64,000 nt of DNA from Massilia sp. 9I (GTDB taxonomy: Bacteria; Pseudomonadota; Gammaproteobacteria; Burkholderiales; Burkholderiaceae_D). The stretch is from NCBI RefSeq assembly GCF_902506415.1, contig NZ_LR733275.1:1899795-1963794 (forward strand), written 5' to 3'. The notes beneath the pieces are model-generated. The model was not told the DNA's origin and made no database searches. It worked only from the letters and a program-made list of their open reading frames with translations. This document shows positions 17,646 to 26,464 of this stretch, one piece after another (within the stretch, counting starts at the first letter, position 1; each line of letters starts with the position of its first letter). The translations under genes and the position numbers were made by a program.

Positions 17646-18560
17646 ATGCTGAACGAACGCGAAATCGAAAGCTGCTACCTGGGGCAGTTCATTCCAGTGC
17701 ACTACCATCACAACATGCTGATGGACCAGAACCGGATGCACAGCTTCAAGTCTGCCATCCATTACGCTGTCAAGCCGGGCGCCAAGGTGCTGGAACTGGG
17801 CGGCGGCACCGGGGTGCTGTCCTTCTTTGCGGCTCAGCAGGCTGCAAAGGTCTACTGCGTCGAGTTCAATCCCGACATGGTGCGCGAGGCGCGCAAGTTC
17901 CTGGCGATCAACCAGAACGGCCACAAGGTCGAGGTGATCCACGCCGACGCCTTCGATTACCTGCCGCCCGAGCCGGTGGACGTCGTCATCTGCGAGATGA
18001 TCCACGTCGCCATGCTGCGCGAGAAGCAGGTCGAAGTGATCGAATCCTTCAAGCGCCGCTACCTGGCCAAGTTCGGCGGTCCGCTGCCGATCTTCCTGCC
18101 GGAAGCGGTGATCATGGCGGCCCAGCCGATCGAGCAGGAATACGATTTCGAAGGCTTCCACGCGCCGATCGTGCAATTCCAGGAAACCGGCGTGGTCTAT
18201 CCGGGCACCGTCGAGCTGGGCCAGCCGGCCGTGTACAGCCTGATCGACTTCAGCCAGCCGGTCGACAGCATCTTCGCCTGGGAAGGCGGGATCGTGGCGG
18301 AGAAGAGCGGTACGCTCAATGCCATGCGTTTCATTACCAAGAACGTGCTGGCCATCGTCCAGGAAGAATCGAATACGATCGACTGGCTCAATCACTACAT
18401 GACCCTGCCCCTGGCCGAGCCGGTGAAGGTGCAGGCGGGTGACCTGGTGCACGTGGCCTTCCAGTACCGCGCCGGCGGGTCGATCCCGTCGCTGCAGGCC
18501 TCGCTGCGGGCGCAGGTGGTGAACCAGCGCGTGACGGAGCAGGTCGCGGCCTTCGCGTAA
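17646..18560 (+). CDS. Class I SAM-dependent methyltransferase, PRMT-like
   Basis: 304 residues. The SAM-binding motif I is VLELGGGTGVLSFFAA, followed by VYCVEFNPDMV and the acidic CEMIHVAML segment. The last is reminiscent of the double-E region of protein arginine methyltransferases (SEMIGY-type), as is the beta-barrel-like C-terminal half. It may methylate a protein or a small molecule. It stands alone with a 116-bp leader after the ankyrin gene. The arginine methyltransferase idea is inference from general layout. Confidence 0.75.
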   Translation: MLNEREIESCYLGQFIPVHYHHNMLMDQNRMHSFKSAIHYAVKPGAKVLELGGGTGVLSFFAAQQAAKVYCVEFNPDMVREARKFLAINQNGHKVEVIHADAFDYLPPEPVDVVICEMIHVAMLREKQVEVIESFKRRYLAKFGGPLPIFLPEAVIMAAQPIEQEYDFEGFHAPIVQFQETGVVYPGTVELGQPAVYSLIDFSQPVDSIFAWEGGIVAEKSGTLNAMRFITKNVLAIVQEESNTIDWLNHYMTLPLAEPVKVQAGDLVHVAFQYRAGGSIPSLQASLRAQVVNQRVTEQVAAFA

Positions 18561-18727
18561 CTCCCATGGGGTAGGCGGCAATCCGCCTACCCTGCAAAAT
18601 CTCCCATTTACCCCGCCTTTTGCCCCGTCCGTCGCACACGGATTGTGGCGCCCACCTGGGTAACTTACAGTTCTCCTACCCGTCATCTCTGCCACCGGCA
18701 GAAATAACTCTCAAAGGAACGAGAACA

Positions 18728-18928
18728 ATGTTAGGTTTCCTGCTATGGTTGGTCCTGCTGTTCCTGTGCTGGCCCATTGCCCTGCTTGCCCTGGTGCTGT
18801 ATCCGCTGGTCTGGCTGCTCCTGCTGCCGTTCCGGCTGCTCGGCATCGGCGTCGAGGCCGTATTCGAGCTGCTGCGCGCCATCGTCATGTTGCCGGCGCG
18901 CATACTCGGCGCCTCGCCTGGCCGTTGA
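18728..18928 (+). CDS. Small very hydrophobic membrane protein (66 aa)
   Basis: Sixty-six residues starting MLGFLLWLVLLFLCW. Two closely spaced hydrophobic helices at about 3-38 are followed by an amphipathic GVEAVFELLRAIVMLPARI segment. A ribosome-binding site AAAGGAACGAG precedes the ATG. No function is known; its size and composition suggest a small inner-membrane protein. A hairpin lies about 65 bp downstream. Confidence 0.65.
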   Translation: MLGFLLWLVLLFLCWPIALLALVLYPLVWLLLLPFRLLGIGVEAVFELLRAIVMLPARILGASPGR

Positions 18929-18994
18929 ACCGGTGTCCGGCTGAGTGTGGGTCAATTAACAGACGACAGCGCTTAGATCTTCTACTGTGGAAAT

Positions 18995-19019
18995 GCCCGC
19001 TTTCATCGGGAAAGCGGGC
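18995..19019 (+). terminator. Hairpin between small genes, terminator or attenuator-like
   Basis: Arms GCCCGCTTT (18995-19003) and AAAGCGGGC (19011-19019) pair perfectly over 9 bp, with a 7-base loop and TTTGACTTT after. It may end the preceding small membrane gene. It also lies only 21 bp before the next start codon, so it could affect that gene's translation. Confidence 0.55.
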
Positions 19020-19040
19020 TTTGACTTTGAGGAAACGACT

Positions 19041-19268
19041 ATGCGCCTGGATATTTACCGCCGACCCGAAAGCGACGGCAAACTGTCTTACCTGGCAGTA
19101 CCGGAAGCCCGCAACATCCCTGAAGAAGCCACCAATACCGACTGGGAAATCGAAGTTCGCGCCATCGAGGTGGCCGACGACGCCGACCAGCTGGAAGACT
19201 ACGATATTGACAACGTGGCAGGCCAGATCAGCGAAAAAGGGTATGCGATCACCTCGGTCCAGCACTGA
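19041..19268 (+). CDS. Small DUF6139-like protein
   Basis: 75 residues, MRLDIYRRPESDGKLSYLAV at the start and NTDWEIEVRAI in the middle. It resembles a short conserved family of Oxalobacteraceae (DUF6139). Acidic, soluble, no signal peptide, function unknown. The ATG at 19041 follows TTGAGGAAACGACT (ribosome-binding GAGGA); an earlier in-frame start would cover the hairpin. Confidence 0.7.
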   Translation: MRLDIYRRPESDGKLSYLAVPEARNIPEEATNTDWEIEVRAIEVADDADQLEDYDIDNVAGQISEKGYAITSVQH

Positions 19269-19277
19269 GTTTCCCTG

Positions 19278-19298
19278 AGTCCGGCCCTATGCCGGACT
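19278..19298. terminator. Hairpin downstream of small gene
   Basis: AGTCCGGC (19278-19285) and GCCGGACT (19291-19298) form an 8-bp perfect stem with a 5-base loop, 10 bp after a stop codon. There is no T-run, so it may be an RNA 3'-end stabiliser rather than a strong terminator. Confidence 0.45.
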
Positions 19299-19447
19299 GC
19301 CTGTAGCGATCCAGCGCCGGTTTCGGCCCAGTGCCTAACCGGCGCAACATAGTTCCGCGGAATAAGGCCCCGGCCTTCGACGGCTGACTGGGCGTTGTGG
19401 TATCCTGCGTCCCTTATCAAGGCAAGCCAGCAAGGGCGGAGGACGCA

Positions 19448-20347
19448 ATGAAGTGGTTAGTGGTCGGGTTTTATTTTCTGTCGATCCTGCACATTCACTT
19501 CCGCGGCCGTGTGCGCCTGCCTTTCCGTCGCCAGATCTTCGACCACTCGTCGTTCATGGCGCCGATCAACATCTTCATGCACAAGTTCTCGCGGGTCCCG
19601 AGCACACCCTTTATTCCGGTGAGCGAGTTCCCTGAACTGTCGCGCCTGCAGGAAAACTGGCCGATCATCCGCGCCGAAGCGGAGAACCTGCTGGCCCTCA
19701 AGAAAATCAAGGCCGCCGAGCAGAACGACGACGCCGGCTTCAATTCCTTCTTCAAGAACGGCTGGAAACGCTTCTACCTGAAATGGTATGACGCCAGCCA
19801 TCCCTCGGCCGAGCGCCTGTGCCCCCAGACCTATGCGCTGCTGCAATCGATTCCCTCGGTCAAGGCGGCGATGTTTGCCGAGCTGCCGCCGGGCGGCAAG
19901 CTCAACCCGCACCGCGACCCGTTCGCAGGTTCGATGCGCTACCACCTGGGCCTGGCCACGCCGAATGACGACCGCTGCTTCATCGAAGTCGACGGCGAAC
20001 GCCACAGCTGGCGCGACGGCCAGGGCGTCGTGTTCGACGAGACCTTCATCCATTGGGCGATCAATGGCAGCGACAGCGACCGCATCATCCTGTTCTGCGA
20101 CGTCGAGCGTCCGATGCGCTACCGCTGGATGGGCGCCTTCAACCGCTGGTTCGGCCGCACCGTGATGACCGCCGCCGCTTCGCCCAACGAAACCGGCGAC
20201 CAGGTCGGCCTGGTGAGCAAGCTGTTCCGCATTTCCTTCTACATGGGCCAGTACCGCCGCCGCCTCAAGGCCTGGAACAAGACTGTCTATAACATCACCC
20301 GCGTGGCGCTGGTCGTCGCGCTGGCTGCCCTGATCTACTGGATCTGA
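19448..20347 (+). CDS. lpxO: Aspartyl/asparaginyl beta-hydroxylase family protein, LpxO-like lipid A hydroxylase
   Basis: 299 residues with hydrophobic segments at the N-terminus (about 1-18) and C-terminus (about 280-298). The core has the iron-binding pattern LNPHRDPFAGSMRYHLGL and VFDETFIHWAINGS, typical of Fe(II)/2-oxoglutarate-dependent LpxO. LpxO adds a 2-hydroxyl to a secondary myristate of lipid A at the inner membrane. The ATG at 19448 follows GGCGGAGGACGCA. It is monocistronic. Confidence 0.88.
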   Translation: MKWLVVGFYFLSILHIHFRGRVRLPFRRQIFDHSSFMAPINIFMHKFSRVPSTPFIPVSEFPELSRLQENWPIIRAEAENLLALKKIKAAEQNDDAGFNSFFKNGWKRFYLKWYDASHPSAERLCPQTYALLQSIPSVKAAMFAELPPGGKLNPHRDPFAGSMRYHLGLATPNDDRCFIEVDGERHSWRDGQGVVFDETFIHWAINGSDSDRIILFCDVERPMRYRWMGAFNRWFGRTVMTAAASPNETGDQVGLVSKLFRISFYMGQYRRRLKAWNKTVYNITRVALVVALAALIYWI

Positions 20348-20428
20348 CGGGGTCTTTCCTCTCGCGTGCCGCAAAAAACCTGTTCGCCGCAGAATAGGGG
20401 TTTTGCCGATCACCACAGGGAGGAAGAC

Positions 20429-21028
20429 ATGGCGAAAGTGCTGGTGCTGTACTACTCGACGTACGGCCACATCGAACAGATGGCCAATGCGGTGGCCGAA
20501 GGCGCACGCGCGGCCGGCGCCACGGTGACCGTCAAGCGGGTGCCGGAAACCGTGCCGGAAGAGATCGCGAAGAACGGCCACTTCAAGCTGCAGCAGGCCG
20601 CGCCGATCGCCACCGTGGACGAGTTGCCCGACTATGACGCCATCATCATCGGTGCACCGACCCGCTACGGCCGCATGCCCTCGCAGATGGCGGCCTTCCT
20701 CGACCAGACCGGCGGCCTGTGGGCGCGCGGTGCGCTGAACGGCAAGGTCGGCGGCGCCTTCACCTCGACCGCGACCCAGCACGGCGGCCAGGAAACCACC
20801 CTGTTCTCGATCATCACCAACCTGCTGCACTTCGGCATGACGGTGGTCGGCCTGCCGTACAGCTATGCGGGCCAGATGACGCTGGACGAGATCGTCGGCG
20901 GCAGCCCCTACGGCGCCTCGACCATCGCCGGCGGCCAGGGCCAGCGCCAGCCGAGCGAGAACGAACTGGGTGGCGCACGCCACCAGGGCGAACTGATCGC
21001 GAAGACCGCCGCCAAGCTGTTCGGGTAG
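20429..21028 (+). CDS. wrbA: NAD(P)H:quinone oxidoreductase WrbA
   Basis: 199 residues, the normal WrbA length. The flavodoxin-type FMN loop is [13 protein letters not shown] near the N-terminus. [21 protein letters not shown] and [15 protein letters not shown] are WrbA signatures. It reduces quinones by two electrons and protects against redox stress. AGGGAGGA precedes the ATG. Confidence 0.95.
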   Translation: MAKVLVLYYSTYGHIEQMANAVAEGARAAGATVTVKRVPETVPEEIAKNGHFKLQQAAPIATVDELPDYDAIIIGAPTRYGRMPSQMAAFLDQTGGLWARGALNGKVGGAFTSTATQHGGQETTLFSIITNLLHFGMTVVGLPYSYAGQMTLDEIVGGSPYGASTIAGGQGQRQPSENELGGARHQGELIAKTAAKLFG

Positions 21029-21110
21029 AAAGGCAAAACCGGGCCGCCCCCGGCGGGATTGTAGGAAGTTTGCTATCGTTGGCAGTCCATCAATTCGTGT
21101 GGACGACACC

Positions 21111-21809
21111 ATGAACGAGCTCAGCGCTTTCGACATCACCGCCAAGTGGCCCGCGCAACACCCCGACCGTATCCAGCTGTATTCGCTGCCCACGCCGAAC
21201 GGCGTGAAGGCCTCGATCATGCTAGAGGAAACCGGCTTGCCCTACGAAGCACACAAGGTCAGCTTCGAGACGGGCGACCAGATGTCGCCGGCCTTCCTCT
21301 CGCTCAATCCGAACAACAAGATCCCGGCCATCCTCGATCCGAACGGTCCGGGCGGCAAACCGCTGCCCCTGTTCGAATCCGGCGCGATCCTGATCTACCT
21401 GGCGGAGAAGAGCGGCAAGTTCCTCCCACAGGACCCGGCCGGGCGCTATCAGGCGATCCAGTGGCTGATGTTCCAGATGGGCGGGATCGGGCCGATGTTC
21501 GGCCAGCTGGGCTTCTTCCACAAGTTCGCCGGCCGTGAGTATGAGGACAAGCGGCCGCGCGACCGCTACGTGGCGGAATCGAAGCGCCTGCTGGGCGTGC
21601 TGGAAAGCCAGCTGTCCAGGCACCAGTGGCTCGCGGGCGAGGAATACAGCATCGCGGACATCGCGACCTTCCCCTGGGTGAACAACCTGGTCGGCTTCTA
21701 CGACGCGGGCGAGCTGGTGGGTTTCAAGGATTTCCCGCGGGTGCAGGCGGCGCTGGAAGTCTTCCGCGCCCGTCCAGCCGTGGCGGCCGGGCTCAAGATC
21801 CCAGGGTGA
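21111..21809 (+). CDS. Glutathione S-transferase (YfcG/YghU-like)
   Basis: 232 residues. The N-terminal thioredoxin-like half contains LYSLPTPNGVKASIMLEETGLPYE and the glutathione-binding NPNNKIPAI and ESGAILIYLAEK. The C-terminal helical half ends with SIADIATFPWV. This is the disulfide-bond-reductase-like GST class. A GTG at 21099 is an alternative start in the same frame. Its last 17 bp overlap the 3' end of the convergent PEP-CTERM gene. Confidence 0.92.
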   Translation: MNELSAFDITAKWPAQHPDRIQLYSLPTPNGVKASIMLEETGLPYEAHKVSFETGDQMSPAFLSLNPNNKIPAILDPNGPGGKPLPLFESGAILIYLAEKSGKFLPQDPAGRYQAIQWLMFQMGGIGPMFGQLGFFHKFAGREYEDKRPRDRYVAESKRLLGVLESQLSRHQWLAGEEYSIADIATFPWVNNLVGFYDAGELVGFKDFPRVQAALEVFRARPAVAAGLKIPG

Positions 21810-23136
21810 TCCGGGCGCGGCGACGCAGCGCCACGAGCACAGCCAGCGCGCCGCCGAACAGCCAGATGCTGGCCGGCTCCGGCACGTCGGCCGGGGCTTG
21901 CGGTTCCTCGACGCTTTCCTGGGGCGGCGGCGGGTTCAGGTCCGGCTTCGGAATGAAGGGGCCGGTATCGCCGCCCGGTTGCGGGAACAGCGGACCGGGG
22001 CCGGCAGGCGGCGTCAGCGGCGGCTGGCCTTCGGTGCTGCCGCCGCCGCTTTGCGGCGTACCCGGCTGCGGCAGGGGATTCGGCGTGAACACCGGTAGCT
22101 CCGGTTCCGGCTGGGGCGCCGGGTCAGGATTGCCCATGACCGGCGGCGTGGTGACCGGCGGCAGGCCAGTGTCGGGCATGGGCTCGGGAGGCGTCACCGG
22201 TACCACGGTTTCCGTCTCGGGGACGGGAACCGGGTCCGCGCCGCCGCTCACGGGTGGCTGGGCGCCGGACGAGCTGCCGCCGCTGCCGTCGGAGCCCGAG
22301 GTATTCGGGTTGGTCGTCGTCGATGGCGAAGTGGCGGCCGGGCGCGGACGGTTGCTGGTACTGCTCGACGATCCGGACATGCCCATCGCCGAACTCATGC
22401 CGGCGCTTGGCGAGGAAGCACTGCTCGCCAGCATGGTGTCAGCCTGGCCGGTGGCGGCTGGCGCGCTGATGCCGCTGGCGCCGCCGCGGCCCGGCCCGCG
22501 CTGGCCGGTGTGGCGCGGGATGCCGCCGCTGGTCGAGACGGGCAGGCCGTCCGGGCCGAGCGCATATTCCTCGCCTTCGTCGAGGTCGGCTGCGTCGTCG
22601 AGTTCTTCCATCGCCGGGCGGTGCGGCTCCACCGGGTACTGGGCGACGTCCGAAATGCGGTTGGCGCAGCGCGCGCGCATTTCGTTGCGGCCGTCGCTCA
22701 GCAGGGTCTCGCCCTCGGCCAGCTTGACCTTGTGCGCGGTCCAGAACACCTGGCCGCCCTTGCGGTAGGACACGTAGACTTCACGCGCTTTCCCGACCGC
22801 GACGGGGCGCGCCTTGTCGACGTCGAATTCGGCGTAGTGGGCAGCGACCACGCGGTCGGTGCGGATTACGCGCTTGAGTTCGGCCTGCCCCGAGACGCCG
22901 CCGGGAACCACGGAATACGGATAGATGCGGCGCACGCCGCGCACGGTCGCCGGGCCGTCAGCCAGGGCCAGATGGACTGCCGCCGGTTCCATCGCGCTGG
23001 CGATCGGGTCGGGCTTCCAGCTCAACATGAATGCAACAGTGGAGCCCACCATAACCGTCGCAGCGACGGCAGCCATGCGCTTGTGAAGGCGGGCTCGTGC
23101 TAGCAGGCGGCGGCTGTAGGGGTAGCTGCGGTCCAT
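21793..23136 (-). CDS. Proline-rich PEP-CTERM sorting-domain protein
   Basis: 447 residues. An N-terminal membrane/signal segment (about 20-40) precedes a small globular part (about 45-165). A long Pro/Ser/Gly/Thr-rich disordered region follows (about 200-410). The C-terminus is a PEP-CTERM tail: VPEPASIWLFGG, a hydrophobic helix, and RRRAR. PEP-CTERM proteins are exported and sorted by exosortase, usually with exopolysaccharide; no exosortase gene is in this window. ATG 23136 was chosen because the basic MDRSYPYSRR and the membrane segment follow; the upstream frame covers the AT-rich promoter region. Confidence 0.85.
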   Translation of the reverse strand: MDRSYPYSRRLLARARLHKRMAAVAATVMVGSTVAFMLSWKPDPIASAMEPAAVHLALADGPATVRGVRRIYPYSVVPGGVSGQAELKRVIRTDRVVAAHYAEFDVDKARPVAVGKAREVYVSYRKGGQVFWTAHKVKLAEGETLLSDGRNEMRARCANRISDVAQYPVEPHRPAMEELDDAADLDEGEEYALGPDGLPVSTSGGIPRHTGQRGPGRGGASGISAPAATGQADTMLASSASSPSAGMSSAMGMSGSSSSTSNRPRPAATSPSTTTNPNTSGSDGSGGSSSGAQPPVSGGADPVPVPETETVVPVTPPEPMPDTGLPPVTTPPVMGNPDPAPQPEPELPVFTPNPLPQPGTPQSGGGSTEGQPPLTPPAGPGPLFPQPGGDTGPFIPKPDLNPPPPQESVEEPQAPADVPEPASIWLFGGALAVLVALRRRARITLGS

Positions 23137-23357
23137 TATTGATCGGAAAGTAGGAGAGTTCCTACAGCGTAGTATATTTCCAATAATAAATCTACATTTC
23201 TTTTGCGGAAATTGACGATAGCGTTGTAATTCGCCTAACGGGCGCGGGGCGGCGCTCGTTCGCCGATGCAAACACGTACGTAATAGCCGCTGTGTTGCGC
23301 TGCCCCGAATGCGCTACACTGTCCACTCATGCCAATTCATTAACAAGGACGGAGACT

Positions 23358-24338
23358 ATGCGACTACTTCTTGGCACCGCCAAACAACTTGCCTGCGCCG
23401 TGGCGGCATCGGTGATTTCCTGCAGCGCCCTGGCGCAAGCCTGGCCAAGCTCGACGGTGACCGTGGTCGTGCCGTGGCCACCGGGCGGTCCGTCGGACAT
23501 CGCGGCGCGTCCGCTGGCCAAGGGGCTGACCCAGGGACTGGGCCAGACCTTCATCATCGATAACCGCGCGGGCGGCGGCGGCAACATCGGCACGGCGGCG
23601 GTGACCCGCGCCAAGCCGGACGGCCAGACCCTCCTGATCACCTCGAGCGCACCGATCGTGATCAACCCGAGCCTGTACAAGAACATGAACTTCGACCCGC
23701 TGAAGGACCTGGCGCCGGTCACCAACCTGCTGCGCGTGCCGCTGGTCTTGGTCGCCCACCCCTCGGTGCCGGCCAAGAATCTGAAGGAACTGATGGCCTA
23801 CATCCAGTCGAAGAAGGGCCAGTTCTCCTACGGCTCTTCGGGCAACGGTACGCCCCAGCACCTCACCAGCGAGCTGTTCTCCAGCGTGACCAAGCTCGAA
23901 ATGACGCACGTGCCGTACAAAGGTTCGGCGCCGGCCATTTCCGACCTGCTGGGCGGCCATATTCCGATCATGTTCGACAGTACCATCGCGATCATGCCGC
24001 ACATTAAGAGCGGCAAAGTCAAAGCGATCGCGATCTCGAGCGCCAAGCGCTCGCCGCTGCTGCCGGACGTGCCGACCTTCGCCGAAGCGGGCCTGCCGCA
24101 GATCGAATCCTATGCCTGGTACGGCATGTTCGCACCGGCCAAGACCCCGAAGGCCGTGGTCGACAAGATCAACGCCGAGGCGATCAAGGTCATGAAGGGT
24201 CCGGAGTTCCAGAAGGTGCTGGCCGATACCGGTTCGGACTTCGTGGGCGACACGCCTGAGAACTTCGGCAAGTTCGTCGCTGCCGAGCACGATCGCTGGG
24301 GCAAGGTCGTGAAGCAGAGCGGCGCCACGGTCGACTGA
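23358..24338 (+). CDS. Bug-family tripartite tricarboxylate transporter substrate-binding protein
   Basis: 326 residues with a signal peptide ending SALAQA (about 1-27). Typical Bug sequence follows: VVPWPPGGPSDIAARPLA, NRAGGGGNIGTAAV, YGSSGNGTPQHL and LPDVPTFAEAG. Bug proteins bind carboxylates in the periplasm. No TctA/TctB membrane genes are adjacent, so this is an orphan receptor, as most Bug genes are. A strong terminator follows. Confidence 0.93.
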   Translation: MRLLLGTAKQLACAVAASVISCSALAQAWPSSTVTVVVPWPPGGPSDIAARPLAKGLTQGLGQTFIIDNRAGGGGNIGTAAVTRAKPDGQTLLITSSAPIVINPSLYKNMNFDPLKDLAPVTNLLRVPLVLVAHPSVPAKNLKELMAYIQSKKGQFSYGSSGNGTPQHLTSELFSSVTKLEMTHVPYKGSAPAISDLLGGHIPIMFDSTIAIMPHIKSGKVKAIAISSAKRSPLLPDVPTFAEAGLPQIESYAWYGMFAPAKTPKAVVDKINAEAIKVMKGPEFQKVLADTGSDFVGDTPENFGKFVAAEHDRWGKVVKQSGATVD

Positions 24339-24355
24339 CAGGCGCTCGCTGCAAT

Positions 24356-24397
24356 GAAAAACGCCGCCTCGGGCAACCGGGCGGCGTTATTTTTTTA
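24356..24397. terminator. Bidirectional intrinsic terminator
   Basis: AACGCCGCC (24360-24368) pairs with GGCGGCGTT (24380-24388) around an 11-base loop, with ATTTTTTT after it on the plus strand and AAAA before it. It separates the convergent Bug and rlhA genes. Confidence 0.9.
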
Positions 24398-24412
24398 CCG
24401 AACGGTAAAAAA

Positions 24413-26383
24413 TCAGGCGCGTGGACGCTGCTTGTGGAAGACCAGCGGGCTGTAAGGCACGGCCGACGGCGGCGGCGACTTCAGGATGTTGTCCTTCATC
24501 GCGCCCACCACGTGCATCTCGCAAGGCTTGCAGTCGAAGCGCAGGGTATAGCGCTCGTTGCCGCTGACCAGGGTCATCGGCTCGGCGCGGACCTGGCCCT
24601 GCACGCCCTGGACACCCTTGGCCTGTTTCGGGCACAGGTTGAAGGAGAAGCGCAGGCAGTGCTTGGTGATCATCAGGGACACTTCGCCCGGCTCTTCGTG
24701 CGACTCGTAAGCCGCGTCGATCAGCTGCACGCCGTGCTTTTGATAAAACGCGCGCGCCTTTTCGTTGTAAACGTTGGCCAGGTAGCTCAGGTGCTCCTCC
24801 GGATACACGGCAGGCGGTTCCACCGGCGCCTTGCGCTCCGGACGGTCCCAGGCGGCCAGGCGCGCCGCTTCGTGGGCGGCGACGGCGTCGCGGCGCAGCG
24901 CATTGATGGCGGCAGCCGGTACGAACCAGGGCTGGGACAGCTGCAGTTCCACCGCACCCGCTTCGAACATGGTGTTGCCGAGCTTGGCGATATTGGTGCG
25001 CAGCGCGCTTTCCGCCTGCGCCGCCTGCTGGGCCGGCTGCAGGGCGATGTCGGCGCCGAGTACCGTCTCGATGCCGTCCTCGTCGCGGATCGTCAGGCGC
25101 AGGCCGCCCGGCTGTTCGGCAAGCAGCAGGTCGATGCGTACCTTGCGTTCGGACGACTTCTTGTTCAGCGCCGATTCCCACTGGCGGTCGCGGTTGCGGT
25201 GGACGATGGTGCCGACCTTCAGGCCGGCCAGGCTTTTTACCATCTCGTTCGGGAACACGCGCCAGCGCTGGCCGTCGGCGTCTTCGCCCAGTTTTTCCAC
25301 GGTGTTGGCCTGGATGCCGACGGTCTCGCGCTTGTTCATGTAATTCAGGCCGTCGCCATTGGCCATGGCTGCATTCGCGGCCAGCTCGATGAAGTCCGGA
25401 CCGATGCGCGTCACGGTGCCCAGCTCGACGCCGATGTACTTGGGCGAATCGAAGGCACCGATGTCTTCCTGGCGGCCGAGCGCGAAGTAGTCGGTGTGGC
25501 CGCGGTGGAAGTTCTTGTCGACGTCCGGGGTGAACAGCACGCGCGTGTTGCCGCTGGCGGCGCGCGCGAATTCCGGGCGGCGCTCGAGCAGCTCGTCCAG
25601 CAGCAGGCGGTAGTGAGCCGTGATGTTCTTCACGTAGCCCATGTCCTTGTAGCGGCCCTCGATCTTGAAGGAACGGATGCCGGCGTCGACCAGGGCTTCC
25701 AGGTTGCGGCTCTGGTCGTTGTCCTTCATGGACAGCAGGTGCTTTTCGTAGGCCACCACGCGGCCCTGGCCGTCGCTCAGGGTGTAGGGCAGGCGGCAGG
25801 CTTGCGAGCAGTCGCCGCGGTTGGCGCTGCGGCCGGTGTCGGCGTGCGAGATGTAGCACTGGCCCGAGAAGGCCACGCACAGCGCGCCGTGCACGAAGTA
25901 CTCCAGCGGGGTGTCCACCTCGGCCTTGATCTTGCGAATCTGCTCGACGGTGAGCTCGCGCGCCAGCACCAGTTGCGAGAAGCCGACGTCGCCCAGGAAT
26001 TTCGCCTTTTCCACGGTGCGGATGTCGCACTGGGTGCTGGCGTGCAGCTGGATCGGCGGCAGGTCCATCTCCAGCAGGCCCATGTCCTGGATGATCAGGG
26101 CGTCCACGCCGGCTTCGTACAGCTGCCAGATCTGCTTGCGCGCGAGCTCGAGCTCGCTGTCGTGCATGATCGTGTTCATGGTCACGAAGATGCGCGAACG
26201 GTAACGATGCGCGAACTCGACCAGGCTGGCGATGTCTTCCAGTGGATTGCTGGCATTGTGACGCGCGCCGAAGGCCGGGCCGCCGATGTACACCGCGTCG
26301 GCGCCGTGGAGAATCGCCTCGCGGCCGATCTCGGCGGTTTTGGCGGGCGACAGCAGTTCAAGCTGGTGGTCGAGCAGTGACAT
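24413..26383 (-). CDS. rlhA: U32-family protein RlhA-like (23S rRNA C2501 hydroxylation)
   Basis: 656 residues, close to E. coli RlhA/YdcP. It begins LELLSPAKTAEIGREAILHGADAVYIGGP. The U32 signature EYFVHGALCVAFSGQCYIS is followed by a cysteine-rich NRGDCSQACRLPY, with further cysteines near the C-terminus (FNLCP and FDCKPCEMH). In E. coli RlhA makes 5-hydroxycytidine at 23S position 2501, probably with an Fe-S cluster. ATG 26383 (MSLLDHQ) fits relatives; an upstream in-frame start at 26422 adds 13 residues. The family match is strong; identity as RlhA rather than another U32 member is inferred from length. Confidence 0.85.
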   Translation of the reverse strand: MSLLDHQLELLSPAKTAEIGREAILHGADAVYIGGPAFGARHNASNPLEDIASLVEFAHRYRSRIFVTMNTIMHDSELELARKQIWQLYEAGVDALIIQDMGLLEMDLPPIQLHASTQCDIRTVEKAKFLGDVGFSQLVLARELTVEQIRKIKAEVDTPLEYFVHGALCVAFSGQCYISHADTGRSANRGDCSQACRLPYTLSDGQGRVVAYEKHLLSMKDNDQSRNLEALVDAGIRSFKIEGRYKDMGYVKNITAHYRLLLDELLERRPEFARAASGNTRVLFTPDVDKNFHRGHTDYFALGRQEDIGAFDSPKYIGVELGTVTRIGPDFIELAANAAMANGDGLNYMNKRETVGIQANTVEKLGEDADGQRWRVFPNEMVKSLAGLKVGTIVHRNRDRQWESALNKKSSERKVRIDLLLAEQPGGLRLTIRDEDGIETVLGADIALQPAQQAAQAESALRTNIAKLGNTMFEAGAVELQLSQPWFVPAAAINALRRDAVAAHEAARLAAWDRPERKAPVEPPAVYPEEHLSYLANVYNEKARAFYQKHGVQLIDAAYESHEEPGEVSLMITKHCLRFSFNLCPKQAKGVQGVQGQVRAEPMTLVSGNERYTLRFDCKPCEMHVVGAMKDNILKSPPPSAVPYSPLVFHKQRPRA

Positions 26384-26464
26384 GGCGGGGATCCTGGATG
26401 CGAAGGCCGAAATTATAGCCAAATCAAGGTCTTAAGTCATTGCCCGGGTGGCAGCAATCCCGGT

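Noticed and set aside
24434-26380. 648-codon plus-strand frame opposite rlhA
   Set aside because: Antisense shadow of a gene with strong U32 family motifs; no recognisable domain or ribosome-binding site.
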